64,000 nucleotides of DNA from Tsuneonella amylolytica (GTDB taxonomy: Bacteria > Pseudomonadota > Alphaproteobacteria > Sphingomonadales > Sphingomonadaceae). The stretch is from the NCBI RefSeq assembly GCF_003626915.1, contig NZ_CP032570.1, positions 930,001-994,000 on the forward strand, read 5' to 3'. Below are positions 19,962 to 28,267 of the stretch, piece after piece; positions within the stretch are counted from its first letter, which is position 1, and every line of letters starts with the position of its first letter. The notes beneath the pieces are model-generated. The model did no database searches. It worked only from the letters and a program-made list of their open reading frames with translations, and had not been told where the DNA came from. Both the position numbers and the translations under genes were made by a program.

Positions 19962-21119
19962 GTGACTCGCGCCGCCATCCGCACCTGGTATCTCGTCCAC
20001 AAGTGGAGCAGCCTTGTGCCCACGGCGTTTCTGCTGATGCTGTGCATCACGGGTCTGCCGCTCGTGTTCCACGACGAGATCGATGCCGCCACAGGGCAGG
20101 ATTATGACGCGATCCTCGCCGGCCCGCCTTCCGCGGTCGCAGGCGTCCCTCTCGACACGATGCTCTCCCGCGCGCTTGCCGAGAGACAGGGCGAAGTGCC
20201 GCTGTTCATGGCGTTCAGCCAGGACAGCCCGCTGCTGACGGTCACCACCGGCCCCGCGCCGGATGCCCCCGGCGACCGGATGACGCTGTTGTTCTTCGAC
20301 CGCTCTACCGGCGAGGCCTTGGGACCGGCACCAACGAATGCGGTCATGGATTTCATCCTCACCCTGCATACCGACATGTTCCTGGGCCTGCCGGGCATGA
20401 TCGTCCTCGGCGTCATGGGCCTATTGTTCGTGGTCGCGCTCGTATCGGGCACGGTGCTGTATGCGCCTTTCATGCGGCGTCTGCGGTTCGGCACGCTGCG
20501 CGCGGGCCGCAGCGCCCGGGTCCGCCGGCTCGATCAGCACAACCTTATTGGCGTCGTCACGCTCGCGTGGGCGCTGGTGATCGGACTGACCGGAGCGATC
20601 AACGCCTTTGCCGACCCGCTGACCGATGCGTGGCGCGACGGCGAGGTCGCGTCGATGACCGCCGCCTACGCCGGCAAGCCGCCGCTGCCTCCGGCCCGCT
20701 ACGGTTCGCTCGATGCCGCGATGGCCTCGGCGCAGGCGGCGCTGCCGGGGCGATCGCCACAGTTTATCGGCTTCCCGGGCGGCGCATGGAGTTCCGGCCA
20801 TCACTACGCGATCTTCTTTCAGGGCGACCGGCCGCTGACGCAAAACCTGCTCACCCCTGCCCTCGTCGATGCCGAGACCGGGACGCTCACCGACGCGCGC
20901 ACGATGCCCGCGCTCAACCAGGCGCTGATGATGTCGAAGCCGCTGCATTTCGGCGACTACGGCGGCTTGCCGTTGAAGATCGTCTGGGCGCTGCTGACAC
21001 TGGCGACGATCCGGGTGCTGTGGACCGGCTTGCTGCTGTGGTGGCGCCGGCGCGCAGGCGAGCTCGAACGGCGGGTCGACGAGATCGCCTCGGGTTTCGC
21101 CGCAAGGAACGAGGCATGA
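19962..21119 (+). CDS. PepSY-associated transmembrane protein (siderophore/iron reductase-like)
   Basis: Inner-membrane protein of about 385 residues of the PepSY_TM family, which is often found with siderophore receptors and thought to reduce ferric siderophores or act in heme/iron handling. Visible features: first helix after TRAAIRTWYLVHKWSSLVP, an HxxxG-like periplasmic PepSY region, a helix pair around LPGMIVLGVMGLLFVVALVSGTVLYAP, the conserved LDQHNLIGVVTLAWALVIGLTG, and a last helix IVWALLTLATIRVLWTGLLLWW. The GTG at 19962 is preferred; a TTG at 19926 would sit in the Fur box. It overlaps the next small gene by 4 bp and leads to a TonB receptor, so the three likely form one iron-controlled operon. 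Confidence 0.85.
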   Translation: MTRAAIRTWYLVHKWSSLVPTAFLLMLCITGLPLVFHDEIDAATGQDYDAILAGPPSAVAGVPLDTMLSRALAERQGEVPLFMAFSQDSPLLTVTTGPAPDAPGDRMTLLFFDRSTGEALGPAPTNAVMDFILTLHTDMFLGLPGMIVLGVMGLLFVVALVSGTVLYAPFMRRLRFGTLRAGRSARVRRLDQHNLIGVVTLAWALVIGLTGAINAFADPLTDAWRDGEVASMTAAYAGKPPLPPARYGSLDAAMASAQAALPGRSPQFIGFPGGAWSSGHHYAIFFQGDRPLTQNLLTPALVDAETGTLTDARTMPALNQALMMSKPLHFGDYGGLPLKIVWALLTLATIRVLWTGLLLWWRRRAGELERRVDEIASGFAARNEA

Positions 21120-21307
21120 GCGTTCGCCTGCCCGCCAGCCGCAGGGCGCGCGCGGCCCTGACGGCGCCCGGCATTCTTTCGGCGGCGACCATCGCAGGCC
21201 TCGCCGCGGGATTGGTGGGAGACGGCATCTGGGATGTCGGTGCTTGGCTCCTGCTCGGATTGTTGCCTCTCGTCCTCGTCATCGCATGGTCGCGGCGCTC
21301 CCGCTGA
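21116..21307 (+). CDS. Small membrane protein of the PepSY-TonB receptor operon
   Basis: 63 residues: a basic N-terminus (MSVRLPASRRARAAL), then two hydrophobic segments (ILSAATIAGLAAGLVGDG and AWLLLGLLPLVLVIAW) and a basic end (SRRSR). Its ATG overlaps the PepSY gene stop by 4 bp and the TonB receptor starts 37 bp later, so it is translated as part of this operon. I do not recognise the family. Similar short two-helix proteins accompany PepSY_TM genes elsewhere. Confidence 0.7.
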   Translation: MSVRLPASRRARAALTAPGILSAATIAGLAAGLVGDGIWDVGAWLLLGLLPLVLVIAWSRRSR

Positions 21308-21344
21308 CCCCAGCCCTTCCATCCCTCTTCGAAAGAAACATACG

Positions 21345-23465
21345 ATGTCCTTGCGCTTCCTCGCCTCGTCCTCCCTCGCCGCGCTGACCGTAGCCATTGC
21401 CGCGCCCGCCGCGGCGCAGGACAGCGATGCCGCCGCGATCGTCGTCACCGCCCAGCGTGCCAACGCGACCGAGATCGCGAACGGCGGCGAGGCGGGGGTG
21501 CTCGGCGACAAGCCTGCCGAAGACCTGCCCTTCGCCATCCGCAGCTTCGGCGAGACGCTGATCCTCAACCAACAGCCGCTGTCGCTCGGCGAAGTGCTCG
21601 ACAACGATCCCACCGTCCGGACGACGTACGGGTTCGGCAATGCGGCCGAACAGTTCGTCATCCGCGGCTTCGCGCTGTTCGGCGACGACCTCGGGCTGAA
21701 CGGCCTCTATGGCATCGCCCCGCGTCAGCTGGTCGCACCCGAACTGTATCAAAGCGTGCAGGTGCTGAACGGCTCCAGCGCCTTTCTCAACGGGGCGGCG
21801 CCGGGCGGCTCGGGCGTGGGCGGCAGCGTCAACCTCCAGCTCAAGCGGGCCGGCAGTGCGCCCCTGACGCGCGCGACCGCCAGCTATAACTCGGTCGCCC
21901 ACATCGGCGGCAGTTTCGACGTCGCGCGGCGTTTCGGCGAATGGGGGCTGCGCGTCAACGGCGCCTACCGCGACGGCGAGACCGCGATCGATCGCGAGGA
22001 TCGCCGCACGCAGGTGATCGGCGGCGCGCTCGACTACGATGGCGGCCCGTTCCGCGCGGCGCTCGACGTCGCCTATCAGAATATCCGCGTCGACGGGCTG
22101 CGCCCCAAGGTGACGATCGGCTCCGCCGCGATTCCCGCCGTTCCGGATGCGGATGCGAACTACGCGCAGGACTTCTCGTTCACGCGCCTGCGCGACGTGT
22201 TCGGCACCCTCACCCTCGAATACGACGTGGCCGACAACGCGCTGCTGTACGCGCGGCTGGGTGCGCGCGACGGCCGGGAGGACGGGATCTACAGCTCCAT
22301 CACCGTGCTCGACGGGGCGACCGGGGCCGCCAACGGCAACGCGCTGATCGTCCCGCGGACCGACAACAACGAGGCGATACAGGGCGGCCTGCGGCTCAAG
22401 CTGGGCAGCGCGGTCACGCACGAGATCAATTTCGGCGGATCGGCGAACTGGCAGACGAACCGCAATGCGTTCGACTTCCGCTACGGGCCCGGCTTCGCCG
22501 GCTTCGCCACCAACCTTTACGACACGCCGCAGGTGGCCCTGCCCACATCTACCCTGGTCGGCGGATACCTGGACGATCCCTATCCCATCGCCCGCAACCG
22601 TCTGACGAGCGCGTTTGCGTCGGACACCATCGGGCTGTGGGGCGACCGCATCCTTCTCACCGGCGGGCTGCGGCTGCAGGCGATCGATGTCCGGACCTTC
22701 GGGTACTACGACGGCGGGTCGCCGGAAACGCGGTATCGCGAAGATGCGATCACCCCCGTCGTGGGCGTGGTCGTGAAGCCCGCCGCCGGTATCTCGCTCT
22801 ACGCGAACCGGATCGAGGCGCTGCAGCAGGGCCCGACCGCGCCGCTCGATCCGCTGCTCGCGAACCCGGGCGAAGTGCTCGCACCGCGCCGTTCGGTGCA
22901 ATACGAAGCGGGCGCGAAGGCGGCCTTCGGACGGCTGGAAGCTGCAGTCGCGTTCTATCGCATCGAGCGGCCCGGCGACGGCGCGATTGCCGGTGGGTCG
23001 GGCCGGCCGGTCTACGGTTACATCGGCGAGCAACGGCATCGCGGGATCGAAGCGACGCTGAACGGCGAGGCCGTGCCGGGACTGCGCATCAACGCCGGCT
23101 TCGCAGTCAACGACGCCGAATACGACAGCGGGCTTTCGGTGGCAGGCGTTCCCGACTTCACGGCCAACGCAGGGGCGGAGTGGGACCTGCCGTTCGTGTC
23201 CGGCCTTACCCTCACCGGCCGCGCGACGCATTCGGGCAAACAGTGGGTCGATGCGGCCAACACGCTCGAAATCCCGTCCTGGACGGTGTTCGATCTCGGC
23301 GCGCGATACGTTGTCGCGGCCGGAGACAGGCCCGTCACCTTGCGCGTCTCGGTCGATAACGTGGCGAACAAGCGGTACTGGGCATCCGCATTCGACAGCT
23401 TCAACGCCGCCCTGTTGCAGGGCCGCCCGCGCACGGCGAACGCGTCGATCTCGGTCGACTTCTAG
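21345..23465 (+). CDS. TonB-dependent outer-membrane receptor, probably for a siderophore
   Basis: 706-residue 22-strand barrel with N-terminal plug. It begins with a signal peptide (MSLRFLASSSLAALTVAIAAPAAAQ) and a TonB-box-like IVVTAQR. The plug continues through FVIRGFALFGDDLGLNGLYG and QLVAPELYQSVQVLNGSSAF. The barrel ends with an aromatic residue (SISVDF), as BAM substrates do. The GRPVYGYIGEQRHRGIEATL and VDNVANKRYWA segments resemble the FhuE/FoxA/FpvA siderophore group. Location behind a Fur box and a PepSY protein supports ferric-siderophore uptake; the ligand is unknown. The ATG at 21345 is chosen because the signal peptide starts there. Confidence 0.92.
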   Translation: MSLRFLASSSLAALTVAIAAPAAAQDSDAAAIVVTAQRANATEIANGGEAGVLGDKPAEDLPFAIRSFGETLILNQQPLSLGEVLDNDPTVRTTYGFGNAAEQFVIRGFALFGDDLGLNGLYGIAPRQLVAPELYQSVQVLNGSSAFLNGAAPGGSGVGGSVNLQLKRAGSAPLTRATASYNSVAHIGGSFDVARRFGEWGLRVNGAYRDGETAIDREDRRTQVIGGALDYDGGPFRAALDVAYQNIRVDGLRPKVTIGSAAIPAVPDADANYAQDFSFTRLRDVFGTLTLEYDVADNALLYARLGARDGREDGIYSSITVLDGATGAANGNALIVPRTDNNEAIQGGLRLKLGSAVTHEINFGGSANWQTNRNAFDFRYGPGFAGFATNLYDTPQVALPTSTLVGGYLDDPYPIARNRLTSAFASDTIGLWGDRILLTGGLRLQAIDVRTFGYYDGGSPETRYREDAITPVVGVVVKPAAGISLYANRIEALQQGPTAPLDPLLANPGEVLAPRRSVQYEAGAKAAFGRLEAAVAFYRIERPGDGAIAGGSGRPVYGYIGEQRHRGIEATLNGEAVPGLRINAGFAVNDAEYDSGLSVAGVPDFTANAGAEWDLPFVSGLTLTGRATHSGKQWVDAANTLEIPSWTVFDLGARYVVAAGDRPVTLRVSVDNVANKRYWASAFDSFNAALLQGRPRTANASISVDF

Positions 23466-23575
23466 CCGTTCCGCCATAGCTCTGGTCTATCGGGCATGCT
23501 CCCGTTCGGGCGTGCCGATTGACAAGGGTGCCCGTCCTGGTGCCAACCGGCGGTTCGGGGACGGGAGGAAGGCAA

Positions 23576-25090
23576 GTGGACGCAGCCGCGGTGGGACATG
23601 GCGCGCCGGTGACCCCGGCGATACCGGCGCGGCGGCTGCTTCCCCTCTACCTTCTCCTCGGTTTTTCGGCCGGGCTGCCGTTCTTCATGTTCAACGCGGT
23701 CCTGCTGCTCCGACTGGCTCGGCACGACATCGACATCGTGACGATCGGTTACTTCGCCTGGGTCGCGTTGCTGCCGACATTTAAGTTCCTGTGGTCGCCG
23801 ATGGTCGATCGCTATGCGGTGCCGGGCTTCGCACGGTTCTGGGGCAAGCGGCGCGGCTGGATCTTGCTGTCGCAACTCGGCATTTTCGCCTCGATGGTGG
23901 GCATGGCGTTCACCAGCAGCGATACCGACCTGCCGCTGGTGGCGCTGTTCGCGGTGCTTTTGGCATTCTGGACCACGACGCTGGAGGTCGCGGCGGACGG
24001 CTGGCGGATCGAGCTTGCACCCTCGCAGGAACAGCAGGCGCCGATCGTCGCGGCCAACCTGTGGGGCTATCGCAGCGCGATGGTGGCGGCCGGAAGTGGC
24101 GCGGTCCTGATCGCGGCGCGCAGCGACTGGACGGTCGCCTATCTCGCGATCGCGTTGGCGGCGTTCCTGCCTTTCCCGGTTCTCGCGCTGACACGGGCGG
24201 ACCCCGATGCAAGGGGCAGGCGATGGGGTTCGCTGTTGCTGGGCACGGCCGCCGCGATCCCCGTCCTTGCCGCATCCTGCGCGGTGGTCGCGCTGGCGGG
24301 GTGGGCGGTCCTCCGCGCTGCAGACGGCGCGGGCGTGGGTTCGGACACCAACCTGACGCCGATCGTCATGGCCGTGGCCCTCCTGCCGTTCGCCCTCCTC
24401 GCGTTGGCCCTTCCCCGCATCCGACGTCTGGCACCGGACGCGCCGCTCCTGCGCTCGCCCGGACTGGGGCCCTTCGTCGACATCTTCTGGCGGTACGGTT
24501 TCGCCACCCTGCTCGTGTTGGGTTTCGTGTCGATGTACCGCGTGGGCGACGTCCTCGCACTCACCCTGTCGCACCCGATGTGGGACGCGCACGGCTACTC
24601 GCTCGACCAGATCGGCATCGCCGACGGCGCGGTCGCGCTTCCGGCCAGCATGGCCGGTGTCGGGCTCGGCAGCTGGATGGCGGCGAAGTGGCGGCTATCG
24701 TGGGCGCTGGCGGCAGGTGCGCTCGTGGCGGCGATGGGCAACTGGATCTATGTCTGGCTGTGGTCGGTCCCGCCCGAGGGGTGGGTGCTCTACGCCGGCG
24801 TTGCCGTGGACCAGTTCGGCAACGGCATGGCCGGGGCCGTCTTCGTGGTGTACCTGTCGATGCTGGTGAACCCGCGCTTCCCCGCCGCGCAATACGCGTT
24901 CCTGTCGGGCTTCGCGTTCCTCCTGGCCCGCCTGCTCGCGGGTGCCTCGGGCGAGATGCAGCAGGTGATCGGTTACGACGGGTTCTTCCTGCTCACCGGC
25001 GCCATCAGCCTGGCAGCGGTAATCTTCATTCCCTTCCTTGCGCGCATCCGGTCGCGGGGCGACAGCGCCGGACCGGCGGAGGCCGCATGA
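23576..25090 (+). CDS. AmpG-like MFS permease (muropeptide transporter family)
   Basis: 504-residue MFS permease with about 12-14 hydrophobic segments. The start region LPLYLLLGFSAGLPFFMFNAVL is the AmpG signature (family pattern LGFxSGLPxxL), followed by WVALLPTFKFLWSPMVDRY, where AmpG has KFLWAPLVDRY. DQFGNGMAGAVFVVYLSMLVN, typical of AmpG helix 10, is also present. AmpG imports GlcNAc-anhydroMurNAc peptides for cell-wall recycling. The GTG at 23576 has a strong GGGAGGAAGG site; an earlier TTG at 23519 is less likely. It overlaps the serine hydrolase gene by 4 bp. Some AmpG-like proteins may carry other substrates, so function is probable, not certain. Confidence 0.84.
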   Translation: MDAAAVGHGAPVTPAIPARRLLPLYLLLGFSAGLPFFMFNAVLLLRLARHDIDIVTIGYFAWVALLPTFKFLWSPMVDRYAVPGFARFWGKRRGWILLSQLGIFASMVGMAFTSSDTDLPLVALFAVLLAFWTTTLEVAADGWRIELAPSQEQQAPIVAANLWGYRSAMVAAGSGAVLIAARSDWTVAYLAIALAAFLPFPVLALTRADPDARGRRWGSLLLGTAAAIPVLAASCAVVALAGWAVLRAADGAGVGSDTNLTPIVMAVALLPFALLALALPRIRRLAPDAPLLRSPGLGPFVDIFWRYGFATLLVLGFVSMYRVGDVLALTLSHPMWDAHGYSLDQIGIADGAVALPASMAGVGLGSWMAAKWRLSWALAAGALVAAMGNWIYVWLWSVPPEGWVLYAGVAVDQFGNGMAGAVFVVYLSMLVNPRFPAAQYAFLSGFAFLLARLLAGASGEMQQVIGYDGFFLLTGAISLAAVIFIPFLARIRSRGDSAGPAEAA

Positions 25091-26100
25091 TCGACATCGA
25101 CGAAGCCTTTGCGCCCGCCCGCCTCATGGTCGATGACGGCCGCATCCCCTGCGCCTCGCTCGGGGTGGTCTCTGCCGCTGGTGCATCGACGGTGGCATTC
25201 GCCGGGTACGCCGCGATCGAACCCAAGCGAGAAAAACTCACGCGCGACCACTGGTTCGACCTCGCCTCGGTATCGAAGGTCATCGCAACCACGACGATGA
25301 TCCTCAAGCTGGCCGAACAAGGTCGGCTCGACCTCGACGCCCCGTTGACGAGCGCGATACCCGACCTGCGGCAATACGACGTGGAACACGCCGCGGAACG
25401 GCGGATCACCTTTCGCCAGTGCCTGGCGCACAGCACCTTCCTGCCCGCGGTCTTTCCCATCTACACTTACGGCGACGACCCTCTGCGCATGCGCGCATTC
25501 GTCTTGCAACGCGAATGGGCGCACGGAAGCCCGGTCTATTCCGACATCAATTTCATCCTGCTCGGCATCGCGATCGAACGGATCACGGGCCAGCCGCTGA
25601 CGGACTGGCCGCTCGGCGAAGGCCTGTCCTACGGCCCGCCGCCCGGCCCGGCGGTGGCGACCGAGCGATGCACGTGGCGGGGCCGCGTGCTGAAGGGCGA
25701 GGTGCACGACGAGAACGCCGCCGCGCTGGGGGGTGCGCCAGGTCATGCAGGCCTCTTCGGCACGGTCGACGGCGTGCTGAAGTTCGCCCGCGCGCTGATG
25801 GCCGGGGAAATCCTGTCGCCGGCATCGATGGACCTCATCCGCACGTCGCAGTTCCATCACCGGACCCATGGCTGGGAACTTCCCTACGGCGGCTGGTCGG
25901 GCGGCGAGGCGTGTTCGCGCGCGACCATCGGGCACACCGGCTTCACCGGCACCGGCCTGTGGATCGATTTCGACCGAGGCATGGCCTGGACCCTGCTTAC
26001 CAACCGCGTTCATCCGACCCGCCACCGGGACCACGCCATCCATGAACTGCGACCGCAGGTGGGCAATTCGGTCATAAGAGCCTGGGACGCGGCACACTGA
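25087..26100 (+). CDS. Serine hydrolase of the beta-lactamase/class C family
   Basis: 337 residues with the penicillin-binding fold motifs: SxxK as SVSK in FDLASVSKVIATT, YxN as YSDINFILLG, and HTGFTGTG in place of KTG near the C-terminus. No signal peptide is visible, so it is probably cytoplasmic. It is translationally coupled to the AmpG-like permease (4-bp overlap). A cytoplasmic hydrolase acting on imported cell-wall fragments or similar amides or esters is a reasonable guess, but the substrate cannot be read from sequence. Related proteins include esterases and D-aminopeptidases. Confidence 0.85.
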   Translation: MIDIDEAFAPARLMVDDGRIPCASLGVVSAAGASTVAFAGYAAIEPKREKLTRDHWFDLASVSKVIATTTMILKLAEQGRLDLDAPLTSAIPDLRQYDVEHAAERRITFRQCLAHSTFLPAVFPIYTYGDDPLRMRAFVLQREWAHGSPVYSDINFILLGIAIERITGQPLTDWPLGEGLSYGPPPGPAVATERCTWRGRVLKGEVHDENAAALGGAPGHAGLFGTVDGVLKFARALMAGEILSPASMDLIRTSQFHHRTHGWELPYGGWSGGEACSRATIGHTGFTGTGLWIDFDRGMAWTLLTNRVHPTRHRDHAIHELRPQVGNSVIRAWDAAH

Positions 26101-26209
26101 ATGCGGCGGCTTCGTCCGATGCAGACAATGACGAGCCCCATAGCCGCGCGGCATGAAACCGCGCCGGCGCGCTTGCCAGAGCCCGCGCCCGCACCCTAGG
26201 CAGGCGTCC

Positions 26210-28267
26210 ATGCGGGCGATCATCCTGTTCCTGGCAGCCTTCGCGCTGCCCCTCCCCGCCGCCTCGGCTCAGGACCGGGCCCAGGCCTCCCCGATAGACT
26301 CGCCGAGCAACGTCCGACTGGCGGAGCGGCTTGCGATCCCCTTCGCGTCGGGACTGGCGGGGGCGGCCGATGCGCCGGTCTTCGCATGGGTGACGAACGC
26401 GGCCGGGGTGCGCAACGTGATGGTAGCGCGCGCGGGCGAACCGGCCCGTGCCCTAACCCGGTTCCGCGCGGACGACGGGATCGAGATCTACGGTCTCGCA
26501 CTCTCGCCGGACGGATCGCAGATCGCCTTCGTGCGAGGGGGCGACAGCTCGTTCCCGGACGAAGGCCTGCCCAATACCGGCCAGCTTGCCGAAGCGCCGC
26601 TCCAGACGGTCTGGCTGGCCGACACCGGCGGCGCTGCCGCTCCCCGCGCGATCGGCCGTGGGCACGACCCCCTGTTCTCGCCCGACGGCCGGTCGCTCCT
26701 GTTCACCCGCGGTGGAGCCATCAGCCTGTGGACCCATGCGGGAGAGGTCCGGCAAATCGCCGACCTGCGCGGCAATGCGGGCGATTTCGGCTGGTCACCC
26801 GATGGCACGCGCATCGCCTTTCGCGAATTGCGGGGCGGGCACAGCGTCGTGGGCGTACTCGACGTAGCGACCAGGGCGCTGCGCTATCTCGGCGCCACCC
26901 TCGGCCATTCGAGCGACCCGGCGTTCTCGCCCGACGGCCGCGCAGTCGCCTTCATCCAGTTCCGCGATCCGCCCGCCCGGTTCGAGGACAGCGAGCGCTC
27001 GTTCTGGTCGGTGCGTGTTGCCGACATCGGCACCGGAACGGTGCGAACCGTATGGACCGCGCCACCGGGCCAGGGCGGCCAGTATTACGGCACACGGGGG
27101 CGCAACCTGTTCTGGACCGGGGCGGGCCACCTGCTTTTTCCTTTCGAGGGAAGCGGCTGGCTTCACATCATGGCGGCCCCGGCGGCAGGCGGGCCTGCTC
27201 GCGACCTGACGCCGGACGCGAACGAGGTCGAGAACTTCGTGCCCACCCCCGACGGCCGCGGCGTCGTCTATTCCGCCAACCCGGGCGATCTCGACACGCG
27301 CACGCTGTGGCAGGCGGACATCGCAAGCGGCCGCACCCGGCAGCTGACCCAGCCCGAACGCTTCGCCTTCTTCCCGACCTTTGCGGGTAGCCGGCTCGCG
27401 GCCACGGTCACCGACGGCCGCACGCCCGCTCACATGGTGATAATCGATGGCATGAAAGCGCTGGGCGAGAAACCGGCGGTCGCCGCGTACACCCCGCCCG
27501 AGGACGTGCGCTTCACCGCGCCGGACGGAACGGTCGTACACGGGCAATACTTCCGGGGCACCGGCAACGGTCCCCGCCCCGCGCTCGTCTTCGCGCACGG
27601 CGGGCCGCGTCGGCAGATGGTCGCGGGCTTCCACCCGCTGTTCTACTACCACAACACCTACATCCGGAACCAGGAGTTCGCCGCGGCAGGATACGACGTG
27701 CTGTCGGTCAACTACCGCAGCGGCACCAATTACGGCCGCGCCTTTCGCGAGGCGCCGCGCACGGGCCGGGGGGGCGCGGCGGAGTATTCCGACATCCTCG
27801 CCGGTGCCCGCTGGCTCGCCGCGCGGCCCGGCGTCGACCCGAAGCGGGTCGGCATTTGGGGCGGAAGCTGGGGCGGCTATCTCGCGGCGCTGGCGCTTGC
27901 ACGGAACAGCGATCTCTTTGCCGCCGGTGTCGACCTTCACGGCGTGCACACCATGGTCCGCACCGTCGCCGATACATACGCACCCGGCGAAGCAGCGGCG
28001 ATCCAGCGCCTGCAATGGGACAGTTCGCCCATGGGCGCGATCGAGGGCTGGCGCTCGCCCGTCTTGCTGATCCACGGCGACGACGACCGCAATGTCGATT
28101 ACCGCCAGTCCCTCACCCTCGCCCGCGAACTGACCGCCCGCGATGTGCCGTTCGAGGAGCTGGCCCTGCCGAACGAGCGCCACGATTTCTTCCGCTACGA
28201 AAGCTGGCTGGACGCGATGACGGCCACGGGCGATTTCATCGACCGCAAGCTGGGTGCGGCGAAGTGA
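26210..28267 (+). CDS. S9-family (prolyl oligopeptidase-like) secreted peptidase
   Basis: 685 residues. The signal peptide (MRAIILFLAAFALPLPAASAQ) is followed by WD40-like/TolB beta-propeller repeats (about 60-400, with repeats such as FSPDGRSLLFTRGG and FSPDGRAVAFIQ). A C-terminal alpha/beta-hydrolase domain carries the nucleophile in GGSWGGY near residue 553, the acid in HGDDDRNVDY near 623 and His in NERHDFFRYE near 657. It should cleave peptides, often after proline, in the periplasm. The TGA overlaps the start of the following amidohydrolase gene by 3 bp, so both are probably made together. It fits the peptide-using lifestyle suggested by the many TonB receptors. Confidence 0.92.
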   Translation: MRAIILFLAAFALPLPAASAQDRAQASPIDSPSNVRLAERLAIPFASGLAGAADAPVFAWVTNAAGVRNVMVARAGEPARALTRFRADDGIEIYGLALSPDGSQIAFVRGGDSSFPDEGLPNTGQLAEAPLQTVWLADTGGAAAPRAIGRGHDPLFSPDGRSLLFTRGGAISLWTHAGEVRQIADLRGNAGDFGWSPDGTRIAFRELRGGHSVVGVLDVATRALRYLGATLGHSSDPAFSPDGRAVAFIQFRDPPARFEDSERSFWSVRVADIGTGTVRTVWTAPPGQGGQYYGTRGRNLFWTGAGHLLFPFEGSGWLHIMAAPAAGGPARDLTPDANEVENFVPTPDGRGVVYSANPGDLDTRTLWQADIASGRTRQLTQPERFAFFPTFAGSRLAATVTDGRTPAHMVIIDGMKALGEKPAVAAYTPPEDVRFTAPDGTVVHGQYFRGTGNGPRPALVFAHGGPRRQMVAGFHPLFYYHNTYIRNQEFAAAGYDVLSVNYRSGTNYGRAFREAPRTGRGGAAEYSDILAGARWLAARPGVDPKRVGIWGGSWGGYLAALALARNSDLFAAGVDLHGVHTMVRTVADTYAPGEAAAIQRLQWDSSPMGAIEGWRSPVLLIHGDDDRNVDYRQSLTLARELTARDVPFEELALPNERHDFFRYESWLDAMTATGDFIDRKLGAAK

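Noticed and set aside
21279-23477. 732-codon minus-strand frame opposite a TonB receptor
   Set aside because: Antisense shadow of a long GC-rich gene; Arg/Ala/Asp/Val-rich composition and no motifs.
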